Positions 30,517-40,095 of a stretch of DNA of 64,000 nucleotides are shown here, one piece after another. The stretch spans positions 1,091,362 to 1,155,361 of the forward strand of contig NZ_KB913035.1 in the NCBI RefSeq assembly GCF_000384255.1. The letters run 5' to 3'. The DNA is from Methylotenera mobilis 13 (GTDB taxonomy: Bacteria; Pseudomonadota; Gammaproteobacteria; Burkholderiales; Methylophilaceae). Both the position numbers and the translations under genes were made by a program. The number at the start of each line of letters is the position of its first letter. Within the stretch, counting starts at the first letter, position 1. Below the pieces are notes generated by a model. The model was not told the origin of the DNA. It worked only from the letters and a program-made list of their open reading frames with translations, and ran no database searches.

Positions 30517-31275
30517 ATGGAACACGCTACATTTGACCATAATGAAGAGCAGTATATTGTGCATAACTCGAAAGAGGTTATGCAGATTCTGAACGACTTG
30601 ATTAAGCATAAAGCTATGCTCAAGGTATCGTTTAACCATGGAGCAGACGATTATCTAACAAATATTATTAGTATTGACCCTAAAGTTGGTGCGGTCTACT
30701 TGGATATTGGTGTCGATGAGGAATTTAATCGACGATTGCTTGCAAGTAGTCATGTGGTGTTCTTAAAAGAAGACGGCGTTAAAATTAAATGGACCAGTAC
30801 GCAAGTGACTGAAGTAAGTTTGAAAGACGGTAAGGCCATTAAGATTGCCCTACCTAAAGACTTGATTCGCCTTCAGCGTAGAGACTTTTATCGTTTTGCT
30901 ACTCCTGTTGCTAATCCCGTGATGTGTCGAATTCCAGTGCCGGATGTATTAGATCCTGAGGCTGAAAGTATTCTAGAATTGACATTAGTTGATGTTAGTC
31001 TAGGGGGGGTAGGTGCTTTTGTGTCTTCTCCATTAAACCCTGCAATTGAAGTTGGTAAAACATTTAGTGGTTGTAAGATTGGTTTTCCGGATGTCGGCGA
31101 AACAAATCTCACTTTAATGGTTAAAAATATTACCGAGACCCACACAAAAGAGGGGGTAACTAAATACCGTATTGGTTTTGTGTATGTAGATCCATCACGG
31201 GGTAATGAGGGATTGATTAATCGTTACGTCTATATTTTAGAGCGACAAGCAATAGCGTTAGCGCATGGAAATTAG
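30517..31275 (+). CDS. YcgR-like flagellar brake protein, PilZ domain
   Basis: A c-di-GMP receptor that probably slows or steers flagellar motility. The 252-residue protein has the YcgR N-terminal domain (about 10-110) and a C-terminal PilZ domain. The c-di-GMP-binding signatures are visible as RLQRRDFYR near residues 117-125 and DVSLGGVG near 159-166. The gene stands alone: the tRNA-Pro terminator lies upstream, and two inverted repeats follow. No flagellar genes are in the window. Confidence 0.87.
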   Translation: MEHATFDHNEEQYIVHNSKEVMQILNDLIKHKAMLKVSFNHGADDYLTNIISIDPKVGAVYLDIGVDEEFNRRLLASSHVVFLKEDGVKIKWTSTQVTEVSLKDGKAIKIALPKDLIRLQRRDFYRFATPVANPVMCRIPVPDVLDPEAESILELTLVDVSLGGVGAFVSSPLNPAIEVGKTFSGCKIGFPDVGETNLTLMVKNITETHTKEGVTKYRIGFVYVDPSRGNEGLINRYVYILERQAIALAHGN

Positions 31276-31298
31276 CATGTGCGCTGATTTGCACATGC
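31275..31298. repeat. Inverted repeat after the PilZ gene
   Basis: GCATGTGC and GCACATGC are exact inverted copies with an 8-base loop, beginning at the last base of the PilZ-gene stop codon. It may add to the terminator that follows or end minus-strand transcripts. Confidence 0.45.
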
Positions 31299-31304
31299 GA
31301 TGAG

Positions 31305-31332
31305 CTTAAGTTGGTTGAGAACTTAAGTTTTT
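31305..31332 (+). terminator. Rho-independent terminator of the PilZ gene
   Basis: CTTAAGTT-GGTTGAG-AACTTAAG forms an 8-bp stem followed by TTTTT. It lies in the convergent gap and touches the stop codon of the EAL-HDOD gene on the other strand. Confidence 0.65.
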
Positions 31333-32545
31333 AAATACCTAATGATTCCGCCCAAGCTAAAGCAGCAATGTGACATTCATTTACTTTGGCTGCATCGTAC
31401 TGTAAAAGCTCTGCAAGTTCTAATATGCGCTTGCTATCAGCACCTTCACACGCTTCTGTTAACTGCAAGAACGGTCCATATACCCCTTCGCGGTTAAGTA
31501 GTGCCTCTGATACATTTTCCGGTAATTGAATTTTTTCCAGAACCTGATCCATAGGCATTTTAAGTATGGCATCCAGCAACGAGAACACGCCTACAATAAA
31601 TAAATTATCCCTATCATGTTTGTCAAAATAGCCCTCACCTAGGAGTTCGGTAAGCCGCCCACGTGTGATAGAGGTTTTCATTAAGGCAGGAGGAGTTGAG
31701 TTTTCTCCTGCAGTGACCATTAGTAGTGTTAGCCAGCGATAAAGCTGCTTTCTACCTAAAATAGTGAGAGCATGCTGAATGGATTGAATCTCACATGAAA
31801 GGCCAAAGCCGACAGAGTTAATGTAGCGCAGTAACTTAAATGAAAGTGCTGCATCACGTTTAAATCCGTTTTCGATTTCTATGTTGTCTGAATCTTGTGT
31901 TACTAGATTCAGTAGATTTAATACGCTATCAAATGATGGATTGATGACTTTAGCTGTGAATGTTTCGGGTCTTGCAAAATAGAAGCCTTGAAAGCGTCTG
32001 AATCCAATTTCTTTGTAAGCATTGAACTGGTCTGATGTTTCAATTTTTTCGGCAATCATTTGCACGTTAGGTGCGGAGTATTTTTGGAATAGTTTATAAG
32101 CTTCTTGAGTGCTGACGCTTAGTGAGTCAATTTTAATAAAGTCGGCAAGTTCGACAAGAGGTTCTAATTGAGTGCTCAGTTGGGGATTATCTAATGCGAT
32201 TTTAAATCCAAGTTTGTGCAACTCCTTGCACCGTTCAAGTACAGCTTCGCCAGCAACTACTGAGCGTAGAATTTCTAGGGCCGTACGTTGCGGAGGCATC
32301 AGTTCGATAAATTCGCTCATGAGCATTGCTTCATTCACGTTGATAAAAGCGAGTTTGTCACCTAATAACCATTGCACATCCATATCACCCATCGTGTTGA
32401 CGAGTACGCTAGAGCAAGCCTTCAATTCGTCTTCAAAAACTGCTTTATCTGCATCAGCACTGTGTCTGAAAAGTAGTTCATAGCCGATGATGTGTTGTTT
32501 CACATCCATAATTGGTTGGCGTCCAATAAATACTTGATCTTCCAT
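31331..32545 (-). CDS. EAL-HDOD (YuxH-type) signalling protein, degenerate EAL
   Basis: A 404-residue two-domain protein: an N-terminal EAL-like part starting GRQPIMDVKQHIIGYELLFR, and a C-terminal HDOD domain from about residue 195. The EAL active site is incomplete: the motif is ELL, and the DDFGTG loop is replaced by LDNPQLST, although DFIKID and AEKIET are present. It is therefore unlikely to hydrolyse c-di-GMP and may act as a binding or scaffold protein. It is convergent with the PilZ gene and divergent from pgm. Confidence 0.85.
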   Translation of the reverse strand: MEDQVFIGRQPIMDVKQHIIGYELLFRHSADADKAVFEDELKACSSVLVNTMGDMDVQWLLGDKLAFINVNEAMLMSEFIELMPPQRTALEILRSVVAGEAVLERCKELHKLGFKIALDNPQLSTQLEPLVELADFIKIDSLSVSTQEAYKLFQKYSAPNVQMIAEKIETSDQFNAYKEIGFRRFQGFYFARPETFTAKVINPSFDSVLNLLNLVTQDSDNIEIENGFKRDAALSFKLLRYINSVGFGLSCEIQSIQHALTILGRKQLYRWLTLLMVTAGENSTPPALMKTSITRGRLTELLGEGYFDKHDRDNLFIVGVFSLLDAILKMPMDQVLEKIQLPENVSEALLNREGVYGPFLQLTEACEGADSKRILELAELLQYDAAKVNECHIAALAWAESLGI

Positions 32546-32745
32546 TTTCTAGCCTTAAAGTGTTCTTATAGTCAGGTGCTAAATTGTAGAGATAACATTA
32601 AGCATGGTAGCTTTGCTTGATGCTAAATGCAGATTATAAATTCTACCTGACTAAAGCTTACTAGGTGACGTATTTGTAAAATATTTGGTCTGATATTCAG
32701 AATTGTTGTTGAGTTGAGCAACATACTTTATATTGTGTGATGTGA

Positions 32746-34419
<1,674 letters not shown>

Positions 34420-34486
34420 ATTCTGATGTTAGGAGTTGCTGTGTTTTAAAGTTTGAGTTGCTAGATATTCAAGCCTCTTGAAACAC

Positions 34487-34530
34487 TAAGCCGTTATTTT
34501 AGTGAGCTTATTTTCACAAGTAACGGCTTA
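34487..34530. terminator. Possible two-way terminator between pgm and the protease gene
   Basis: TAAGCCGTTA and TAACGGCTTA pair exactly as a 10-bp stem, with a smaller GTGA/TCAC stem inside the loop. It lies in the convergent gap and overlaps the protease stop codon. T-tracts are weak on both strands. Confidence 0.45.
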
Positions 34531-35001
34531 ATCAACTTGCGTGATGGTCATTTCACCTTTGTAAAGTCGGATGTCCATTCTTCCTAAAAATGACATGCCA
34601 AGTAATATGTCACCATCTAAGCCGGGAGCAATCATTGCCGCTACATTGTTAGCATGTACGCCCCCAATCTGTACTGAGTCTAACCTTACCATGTAGCCTA
34701 TGCTTTCACCATTTGCAGTGTTGGTTCTTACTGCGTTAATGCTTTTTAGGTTAAGTTTGTCTGCGACTGATTGTGATATTGCTACGCCGGTAGCGCCAGT
34801 ATCAACCAGCACATTCACTTTTTCACCATTAATGAGTGCTTCTGTACGGTAATGTCCATCTAATCCGCGTTTAAGTACAACGGAGCTAGTGTTACCGAGT
34901 TTGTATATCTTGTTAGGATTCTGGATACTATCTGCTAGGTAGTAAATCGTGCCAGCTAATGCTAACCAAACCAAAATGGAGATGAATGTGTTTCTTGACA
35001 T
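34528..35001 (-). CDS. Retropepsin-like aspartic protease, membrane-anchored
   Basis: A 157-residue protein with one N-terminal membrane segment (residues about 7-24) and a single retropepsin-like domain, probably facing the periplasm. The active-site motif is VDTGATGVAIS near residues 66-76, and a second conserved hydrophobic-glycine block, DGDILLGMSFLGRMDIRLY, closes the domain. One DTGA motif per chain implies action as a dimer. It matches the TIGR02281-type clan AA family; substrates are not known. It is the last gene of a minus-strand trio with DUF3307 and iscX. Confidence 0.82.
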   Translation of the reverse strand: MSRNTFISILVWLALAGTIYYLADSIQNPNKIYKLGNTSSVVLKRGLDGHYRTEALINGEKVNVLVDTGATGVAISQSVADKLNLKSINAVRTNTANGESIGYMVRLDSVQIGGVHANNVAAMIAPGLDGDILLGMSFLGRMDIRLYKGEMTITQVD

Positions 35002-35006
35002 ACAGG

Positions 35007-35402
35007 TTATGCAAGGTTGAATGCAATGGCAATGATTGCAAAGTAAGTGAGGTGATGAAGGAGTTGGTCAAAGCCTAGTAATATCCAAAACCATTCACTA
35101 TTGTTTGCTTTTAGATCAAACTTCATACTGATATTCATTTTGGCCCAGTCGATATGGTAGTGGATAATCATGTCGACAATTGCAAACAACGATGCGGATA
35201 AACCAAACCAATAGATTAGCGCTATAAAAGTGCCTGCACCATGTATAGCTGCATGGACTAAACCACCAGCATGCCCATAAGTACCCTTGTTTTTGTACAT
35301 CCAAGGGGATGCTTGTAGTGGAAAGTCGCAAATGAAGTGCTTGATAAATAGGCACAACAGCGCTTCCAGCATCGAGGTTTCAAGCATTGGTGCAAGTTCC
35401 AA
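35007..35402 (-). CDS. DUF3307 family membrane protein
   Basis: A 131-residue protein with about four hydrophobic segments. Family features are the polar residues inside membrane segments: KHFICDFPLQ with the following YKNKGTYGHAGGLVHAAIHG, and later HYHIDWAKMN and LLGFDQLLHHLTY. The many conserved His and Asp residues suggest a membrane metal or catalytic site, but function is unknown. It lies 2 bases behind iscX and 5 bases before the protease gene. Confidence 0.8.
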   Translation of the reverse strand: MELAPMLETSMLEALLCLFIKHFICDFPLQASPWMYKNKGTYGHAGGLVHAAIHGAGTFIALIYWFGLSASLFAIVDMIIHYHIDWAKMNISMKFDLKANNSEWFWILLGFDQLLHHLTYFAIIAIAFNLA

Positions 35403-35404
35403 TG

Positions 35405-35599
35405 CTAGTCTGCCTCGTCAATCCACGCCAGTTGGATTGCTTCTAGAATTCTTTCGCCGCATTTATCTGCGCTATCGCTAAAGCCTTCAAGATTTAATAC
35501 CCAATCCATCAAGTCTGTAAAGCGAATTGTTTTAGGATCGATATCCGGGTGCTTATCATAAAGCGCTTCTGCAATTGTTTGGCTGTCTGTCCATTTCAT
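35405..35599 (-). CDS. iscX: Fe-S cluster assembly protein IscX
   Basis: A 64-residue acidic protein of the IscX/YfhJ family, which binds IscS and iron and tunes cluster assembly. MKWTDSQTIAEALYDKHPDIDPKTIRFTDLMDWVLNL and the late LEAIQLAWIDE are characteristic. Start is supported by GAGGAGAG 6 bases upstream. It is usually the last gene of the isc operon; here it stands apart from other isc genes and heads a minus-strand trio. Confidence 0.9.
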   Translation of the reverse strand: MKWTDSQTIAEALYDKHPDIDPKTIRFTDLMDWVLNLEGFSDSADKCGERILEAIQLAWIDEAD

Positions 35600-35622
35600 A
35601 TCTCTCTCCTCAAATTTTTTTG

Positions 35623-35643
35623 ATTATAGCCTTCTCAGCTATA
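35623..35643 (-). promoter_or_regulatory. Candidate iscX promoter with overlapping inverted repeat
   Basis: On the minus strand a perfect TATAAT (35628-35623) lies 23 bases before the iscX start codon. The repeat TATAGC-TGAGAAG-GCTATA (35643-35625) overlaps it, as an operator would. The -35 region is weak. Confidence 0.45.
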
Positions 35644-35671
35644 AAAATCACAGGTGGAATTTATCTAGATA

Positions 35672-35757
35672 AAAAAATCCCGTAGCACCTCATGAGGTGT
35701 ACGGGTAAGGGGAGCGATTTTGGAGATATGCGCTTGTTTCTACAAAAGCAATTAAAG
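35672..35757 (-). ncRNA. Candidate small RNA with intrinsic terminator
   Basis: In the 377-base gap between iscX and glyA the minus strand carries a strong terminator: CCCGTA-CACCT, loop CATG, AGGTG-C-TACGGG, then A and seven T bases (ending 35671). There is no gene upstream on this strand to terminate, since glyA runs the other way. A TATTAT hexamer at 35768-35763 could start a transcript of about 85 bases near 35757. It ends before the proposed iscX promoter. It may be a small RNA or a terminated leader. Existence is inferred from terminator and position only. Confidence 0.4.
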
Positions 35758-35803
35758 TGCCAATAATAATGTTGTTATTATTCAATAGGTTGAATTATTT
35801 AAG

Positions 35804-35822
35804 TTGGTGCTTGATGCACCAA
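35804..35822. repeat. Hairpin in the glyA upstream region
   Basis: TTGGTGC-TTGAT-GCACCAA is a perfect 7-bp inverted repeat about 80 bases before the glyA -35. A related loose pair, AACCAAT and ATTGGTT, follows at about 35827-35859. They may be half-sites of a LysR-type regulator; E. coli glyA is activated by MetR, but the MetR consensus is not matched here. Confidence 0.35.
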
Positions 35823-35903
35823 ATTGAACCAATTTGGCTAATATCAACCATATTGGTTTGTAAAATACATCTAGATTAAATTTTGTAAGTTGAATACTTC
35901 ACT

Positions 35904-35932
35904 TTAACGATGAAGAGTTGGCATGTTAAAAT
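35904..35932 (+). promoter_or_regulatory. Candidate glyA promoter
   Basis: TTAACG (35904-35909) and TAAAAT (35927-35932) are 17 bases apart, giving a leader of about 38 bases before the glyA ATG. Confidence 0.5.
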
Positions 35933-35976
35933 GCTGACTAATCCCTTTTATTCAAATATTTGGAAAACTAAACACC

Positions 35977-37236
35977 ATGTCGCAAGCACCATTTAACTAC
36001 GCTAATACTTTAAATCAAGCTGATCCTGCATTGTGGGGCATGATTGAGCAAGAGGTTGTGCGTCAGCATGAACACATCGAACTTATCGCCTCTGAAAACT
36101 ATACTAGCCCAGCAGTAATGCAGGCGCAAGGCTCACAGCTAACTAATAAGTATGCAGAAGGCTACCCAGGAAAGCGTTTCTACGGTGGTTGCGAATTTGT
36201 TGACCAAGTGGAGCAGCTTGCGATTGATCGTTTGAAAGCTTTATACGGTGCAGAGTACGCTAATGTACAGCCTCATTCTGGCTCACAAGCTAACCAAGCG
36301 GTTTACTTCTCTATTTTGAAGCCTGGTGACACTGTGATGGGGATGAACTTGGGCCATGGTGGCCATTTGACACATGGTTCGCCAGCAAACTTGTCTGGTA
36401 AGTTATTTAACATCGTGCCTTACGGCTTGAATGACAAAGAAGAAATTGATTATGACGAGATGGAGCGTATTGCGGTTGAGTGCAAACCAAAATTATTGAT
36501 TGGTGGTGCGTCAGCTTATGCTTTGCGTTTTGACTGGGCACGTATGGCTGAAATAGCTAAAAAAGTAGGCGCCTACTTTATGGTGGACATGGCGCACTAC
36601 TCAGGATTGATTGCTGCTGGGGTGTATCCTAACCCAGTACCACATGCTGATTTTGTCACGTCAACGACGCACAAAACTTTGCGCGGACCACGTGGCGGTA
36701 TCATTATGGCTAAAGCTGAATTCGAAAAATCATTGAATTCTAGCGTTTTCCCGAGCTTGCAAGGTGGCCCGCTGATGCACGTAATCGCAGCAAAAGCGAC
36801 AGCATTTTTGGAGGCAGCACAGCCAGAGTTCAAAACTTACCAAGCACAAGTCATTAAAAATGCACAAGTCATGGCGGAAACCTTGGCTGCGCGTGGGCTG
36901 CGTATCATTTCAGGCCGTACTGAATCACATATGTTTATGGTGGATTTACGTCCAAAAGGTTTAACCGGCAAAGCGGCAGATGCTGCACTTGGTTTAGCAC
37001 ATATTACTGTGAACAAAAATGCCATTCCAAATGATCCAGAAAGCCCATTCGTGACCTCTGGTATTCGTATTGGTGCTCCTGCAATTACCACGCGTGGGTT
37101 TAAGGAAGAAGAAGCTAAATTAGTGGCTAATTTAATTGCTGACGTTTTAGATAACCCAACAGATGAAGCTGTCATTGCTGCAACAAAAGTAAAAGTACAT
37201 GCTTTAACTGCACAATTTCCTGTGTATCAAGGCTAA
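35977..37236 (+). CDS. glyA: Serine hydroxymethyltransferase
   Basis: PLP enzyme that interconverts serine and glycine while loading or unloading methylene-tetrahydrofolate, the main one-carbon entry to biosynthesis. The 419-residue protein has the PLP lysine in [13 protein letters not shown] near residue 231, plus [15 protein letters not shown], the substrate segment [18 protein letters not shown], and [14 protein letters not shown]. It heads glyA-nrdR-ribD, with nrdR beginning 2 bases after its stop. Confidence 0.97.
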   Translation: MSQAPFNYANTLNQADPALWGMIEQEVVRQHEHIELIASENYTSPAVMQAQGSQLTNKYAEGYPGKRFYGGCEFVDQVEQLAIDRLKALYGAEYANVQPHSGSQANQAVYFSILKPGDTVMGMNLGHGGHLTHGSPANLSGKLFNIVPYGLNDKEEIDYDEMERIAVECKPKLLIGGASAYALRFDWARMAEIAKKVGAYFMVDMAHYSGLIAAGVYPNPVPHADFVTSTTHKTLRGPRGGIIMAKAEFEKSLNSSVFPSLQGGPLMHVIAAKATAFLEAAQPEFKTYQAQVIKNAQVMAETLAARGLRIISGRTESHMFMVDLRPKGLTGKAADAALGLAHITVNKNAIPNDPESPFVTSGIRIGAPAITTRGFKEEEAKLVANLIADVLDNPTDEAVIAATKVKVHALTAQFPVYQG

Positions 37237-37238
37237 TT

Positions 37239-37724
37239 GTGAAGTGTCCTTTTTGTGGAACAGATGACACCCAAGTCATTGACTCTAGAGTGAATGACGA
37301 GGGTGACTCAATTAGGCGCCGCCGTAAGTGTGGTGTTTGTGATAAGCGCTTTACGACCTATGAAACGGCGGATTTGCACTTACCACAAGTTGTGAAGCAA
37401 AATGGCACGCGAGAAGAGTTTAAGCGTGAGAAATTAAGATTGTCGTTTACACGTGCGCTTCATAAGCGTCCTGTACCGACAGAATACGTTGATAAAGCAC
37501 TTGACCATATCACCCAAAAAATACTTGCGCGTGGCGAGCGTGAAGTCCCTGCTAGGGATTTGGGTGAAATGGTCATGCATGAGCTTAAGATGATGGATAA
37601 AGTCGCTTATATTCGTTTTGCTTCTGTGTACCGGAGTTTTTCTGATGTCGATGACTTTAACGATGTTATCCGTGATTTAGATAAGCAAACTGTGTTGGTA
37701 AAGCGCCGCTCTACCGATAGTTAA
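37239..37724 (+). CDS. nrdR: Transcriptional repressor NrdR
   Basis: Senses dATP/ATP and represses ribonucleotide reductase genes. The 161-residue protein starts with a zinc ribbon, CPFC (residues 3-6) and CGVC (31-34), followed by the ATP-cone domain from about residue 47. It begins with GTG directly after the glyA stop. Its placement behind glyA is common in betaproteobacteria and ties deoxyribonucleotide control to one-carbon supply. No nrd genes or NrdR boxes were identified here. Confidence 0.95.
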   Translation: MKCPFCGTDDTQVIDSRVNDEGDSIRRRRKCGVCDKRFTTYETADLHLPQVVKQNGTREEFKREKLRLSFTRALHKRPVPTEYVDKALDHITQKILARGEREVPARDLGEMVMHELKMMDKVAYIRFASVYRSFSDVDDFNDVIRDLDKQTVLVKRRSTDS

Positions 37725-37768
37725 GTCATGGCTCCAACCATCACAACTTAATATATTACTAAAGTCTT

Positions 37769-38887
37769 TTGTCCAACTTCTCCACTACTGACTATACCTA
37801 TATGAATCTTGCGCTGCGCTTGGCCGCGCAAGGTTTATACACAACGCAGCCTAACCCAAGAGTAGGTTGCGTCATCGTTCGAGATCATCAAATTGTAGGG
37901 CAGGGCGCTCATTTGAAAGCAGGTGAACCGCATGCAGAAGTATTTGCATTACGGCAAGCGGGCGAGTTGGCACATGATGCCGATATTTATGTGACGTTAG
38001 AGCCATGCAGTCATTTTGGGAAAACACCGCCCTGCGTACAAGCCGTGATTGCGGCAAAGCCTAAACGTGTGATTATTGCCATGCAGGATCCAAACCCATT
38101 GGTAGCTGGTCGTGGGGTTGATGCCTTGCGCGCGCAAGGGATTGAGGTTGTCGTGGGGTTGTTGGGGCAAGAGGCGTCTGCGCTTAATGCAGGGTTTGTT
38201 TCGCGTATGATCCATGGTATGCCTTATGTGCGCAGTAAAATTGCGGCGAGTTTAGATGGCCGCACCGCACTCAATAATGGTAAAAGTCAGTGGATTACAG
38301 GAGAGGCTGCGCGGCAGGATGTTCAACACTGGCGTGCACAGTCTTGTGCGATTTTAACTGGCATCGGTACGGTATTGGCTGATAATCCTAGCATGACCGT
38401 GCGTTTAGACCCAACTACACGTCAGCCATTGCGTGTGGTTGTGGATAGTCATTTACAAATGCCGTTAGATTGTAAAATGCTTGAGCCATCTCTATTGGCA
38501 GCAAGCCCAGTGTTCATTGCTTATGCTGAAGATACACAACAGCGCTCTGCTGCTCTGATTAATCAAGGTGCTGAGCTCATTTGTTTGCCCAATGATGAGT
38601 GCCGAATTGATTTGCAAAAGTTATTGCTTGAGTTAGCACAGCGTGGAGTGAATGAGGTGCTGGTTGAGGCTGGGCAAGGTCTCAATGGCGCATTGTTAAA
38701 TGCAGATTTGATTGATGAGTTTGTTTTTTATTATGCCCCGAAACTGATGGGAAGCACCGCACACGGTATGTTTGCGATGCCTGAATTTACAGCAATGCAG
38801 CAAGTGCCAGATTTGCAAGTGTTAGATGTGCGCCAAGTGGGAACTGATATTCGTGTGCGTGCAAAGCCTATTGTGAATACAGCTTAA
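37769..38887 (+). CDS. ribD: Bifunctional riboflavin-specific deaminase/reductase RibD
   Basis: Catalyses two steps of riboflavin synthesis: deamination of the pyrimidine intermediate and reduction of its ribosyl side chain. The deaminase domain has HAEVFAL near residue 54 and PCSHFGKTPPC near 80-90, the zinc ligands. The NADPH reductase domain begins near 150 (SKIAASLDGRTAL) and includes the late EAGQGLNGALL. At 372 residues from TTG 37769 it has family length and keeps the N-terminal TDYTYMNLALRLA helix; ATG 37802 would cut into it. Confidence 0.93.
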   Translation: MSNFSTTDYTYMNLALRLAAQGLYTTQPNPRVGCVIVRDHQIVGQGAHLKAGEPHAEVFALRQAGELAHDADIYVTLEPCSHFGKTPPCVQAVIAAKPKRVIIAMQDPNPLVAGRGVDALRAQGIEVVVGLLGQEASALNAGFVSRMIHGMPYVRSKIAASLDGRTALNNGKSQWITGEAARQDVQHWRAQSCAILTGIGTVLADNPSMTVRLDPTTRQPLRVVVDSHLQMPLDCKMLEPSLLAASPVFIAYAEDTQQRSAALINQGAELICLPNDECRIDLQKLLLELAQRGVNEVLVEAGQGLNGALLNADLIDEFVFYYAPKLMGSTAHGMFAMPEFTAMQQVPDLQVLDVRQVGTDIRVRAKPIVNTA

Positions 38888-39028
38888 TGCTGGACTCTAT
38901 TGCTTGCTCTTTGTTGGTTACTCAGTTTTCGTTAGTTCGACTTTAGGTAGTGCAGAATTAACACCTGTTGATGTATGGTCATCATCACGTGAGCTTAGTG
39001 GTAACGATTAAATAGAAATGGAATCATC

Positions 39029-39841
39029 ATGTTGATTGATACTCACTGCCATCTTGATGCAGCCGAGTTTAATGCTGACCGTGACGAAGTTGTGACCTCT
39101 GCATTGAATCATGGCGTATCCGGTATTGTGGTTCCCGCTGTAGCGCGTCCTTATTTTGATGACGTCATTAGCCTATGTCAGCGTTATCAAAACTGCGTTT
39201 ACGCGCTTGGTGTTCATCCTATGTATGTTGAGCGTTCATCATTAGATGACCTTGACACACTGAGCACCTATGTACAAAACCACAATCCTATTGCCATTGG
39301 TGAAATTGGGTTGGATTATTTTTTAACGAATCCCAAAGATCACCCTGAAAACATTAAGCAACAAACTCACTTTTTTGTTGAGCAGCTTAAAATTGCACAG
39401 CAGTACGACTTACCTGTTATTTTGCATGTACGGCATGCGATAGATGAGATCTTAAAGCAATTGCGCAAATATCAAGTTAATGGAGGGATTGCGCATGCGT
39501 TTAATGGCAGTATGCAACAGGCTGAGCAATTATTAGCATTAGGTTTTAAGCTTGGCTTTGGCGGGGCAATGACTTATACACGTGCGTTACGGATTCGTGC
39601 GCTGGCTGTACAGTTGCCTTTAGAGGCGATTGTGCTTGAAACAGATGCACCAGATATTCCACCTGAATGGATTGGATCGGCGGGTAGAAATAGCCCTGTG
39701 GAATTACCTAAAATTGCGCAGGTTTTAGCAGATTTAAGACAGGTTAATGTGTCTCAAGTGCTTGATATTACTAGTGCCAACGCCATAAAAATCATGCCAA
39801 AATTAGCTGACTTATGCACACCAGTTAATGCACTACATTAA
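39029..39841 (+). CDS. TatD family metal-dependent hydrolase
   Basis: A TIM-barrel metal hydrolase of the YcfH/TatD group, linked in other bacteria to 3'-5' DNase or RNase activity. Metal ligands are visible in DTHCHLD (residues 4-10), GEIGLDYF near 91, LHVRHA near 132, GIAHAFNG near 153, and ETDAPD near 204. The 270-residue length is normal. It is preceded by a 141-base gap with no clear gene. Confidence 0.92.
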   Translation: MLIDTHCHLDAAEFNADRDEVVTSALNHGVSGIVVPAVARPYFDDVISLCQRYQNCVYALGVHPMYVERSSLDDLDTLSTYVQNHNPIAIGEIGLDYFLTNPKDHPENIKQQTHFFVEQLKIAQQYDLPVILHVRHAIDEILKQLRKYQVNGGIAHAFNGSMQQAEQLLALGFKLGFGGAMTYTRALRIRALAVQLPLEAIVLETDAPDIPPEWIGSAGRNSPVELPKIAQVLADLRQVNVSQVLDITSANAIKIMPKLADLCTPVNALH

Positions 39842-39986
39842 GAAAGCCAAAAAACCGTTAACAATCAAAGGCTGTTTTTTAAGTTGTTGATTTTTAAAGA
39901 TTAAATAATAGATTAAAAAATAAGCGATTTGAAAAAACCCTTATAAAATGGCATGTTACATTTTTAAGTCACAACAATTCACAAAG

Positions 39987-39995
39987 TTATCCACA
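39987..39995 (+). promoter_or_regulatory. Consensus DnaA box in an AT-rich gap
   Basis: TTATCCACA, the high-affinity DnaA 9-mer, lies in the 254-base AT-rich gap between tatD and mtnA. The same bases form a small inverted repeat TCCACA-GATAT-TGTGGA. Only one perfect box was seen, so this is not an origin; it could be a DnaA-controlled promoter site or a chance match. Confidence 0.4.
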
Positions 39996-40095
39996 GATAT
40001 TGTGGAGAGTATTTTAAGTTTGACGGAACTTTTTAAAAGTCAACTTTTAAATTTATTAATTTTTACAAAAAAGCGTGTTAAACGCTGGAATTTCT

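Noticed and set aside
35804-35860. Glycine riboswitch before glyA
   Set aside because: The repeats form simple hairpins and do not show the conserved glycine aptamer core.
38888-39028. An open stretch of about 40 codons in the ribD-tatD gap
   Set aside because: No ATG or GTG start, no ribosome site and no recognisable family; only an internal TTG is available.
39843-39890. Possible terminator after tatD (AAAAAAC and GTTTTTT)
   Set aside because: The stem is almost only A-T with a mismatch and a long loop, so it is too weak to call.
39960-40060. Replication origin suggested by the DnaA box
   Set aside because: Only one perfect box was seen, and neither dnaA, dnaN nor gidA lies nearby.
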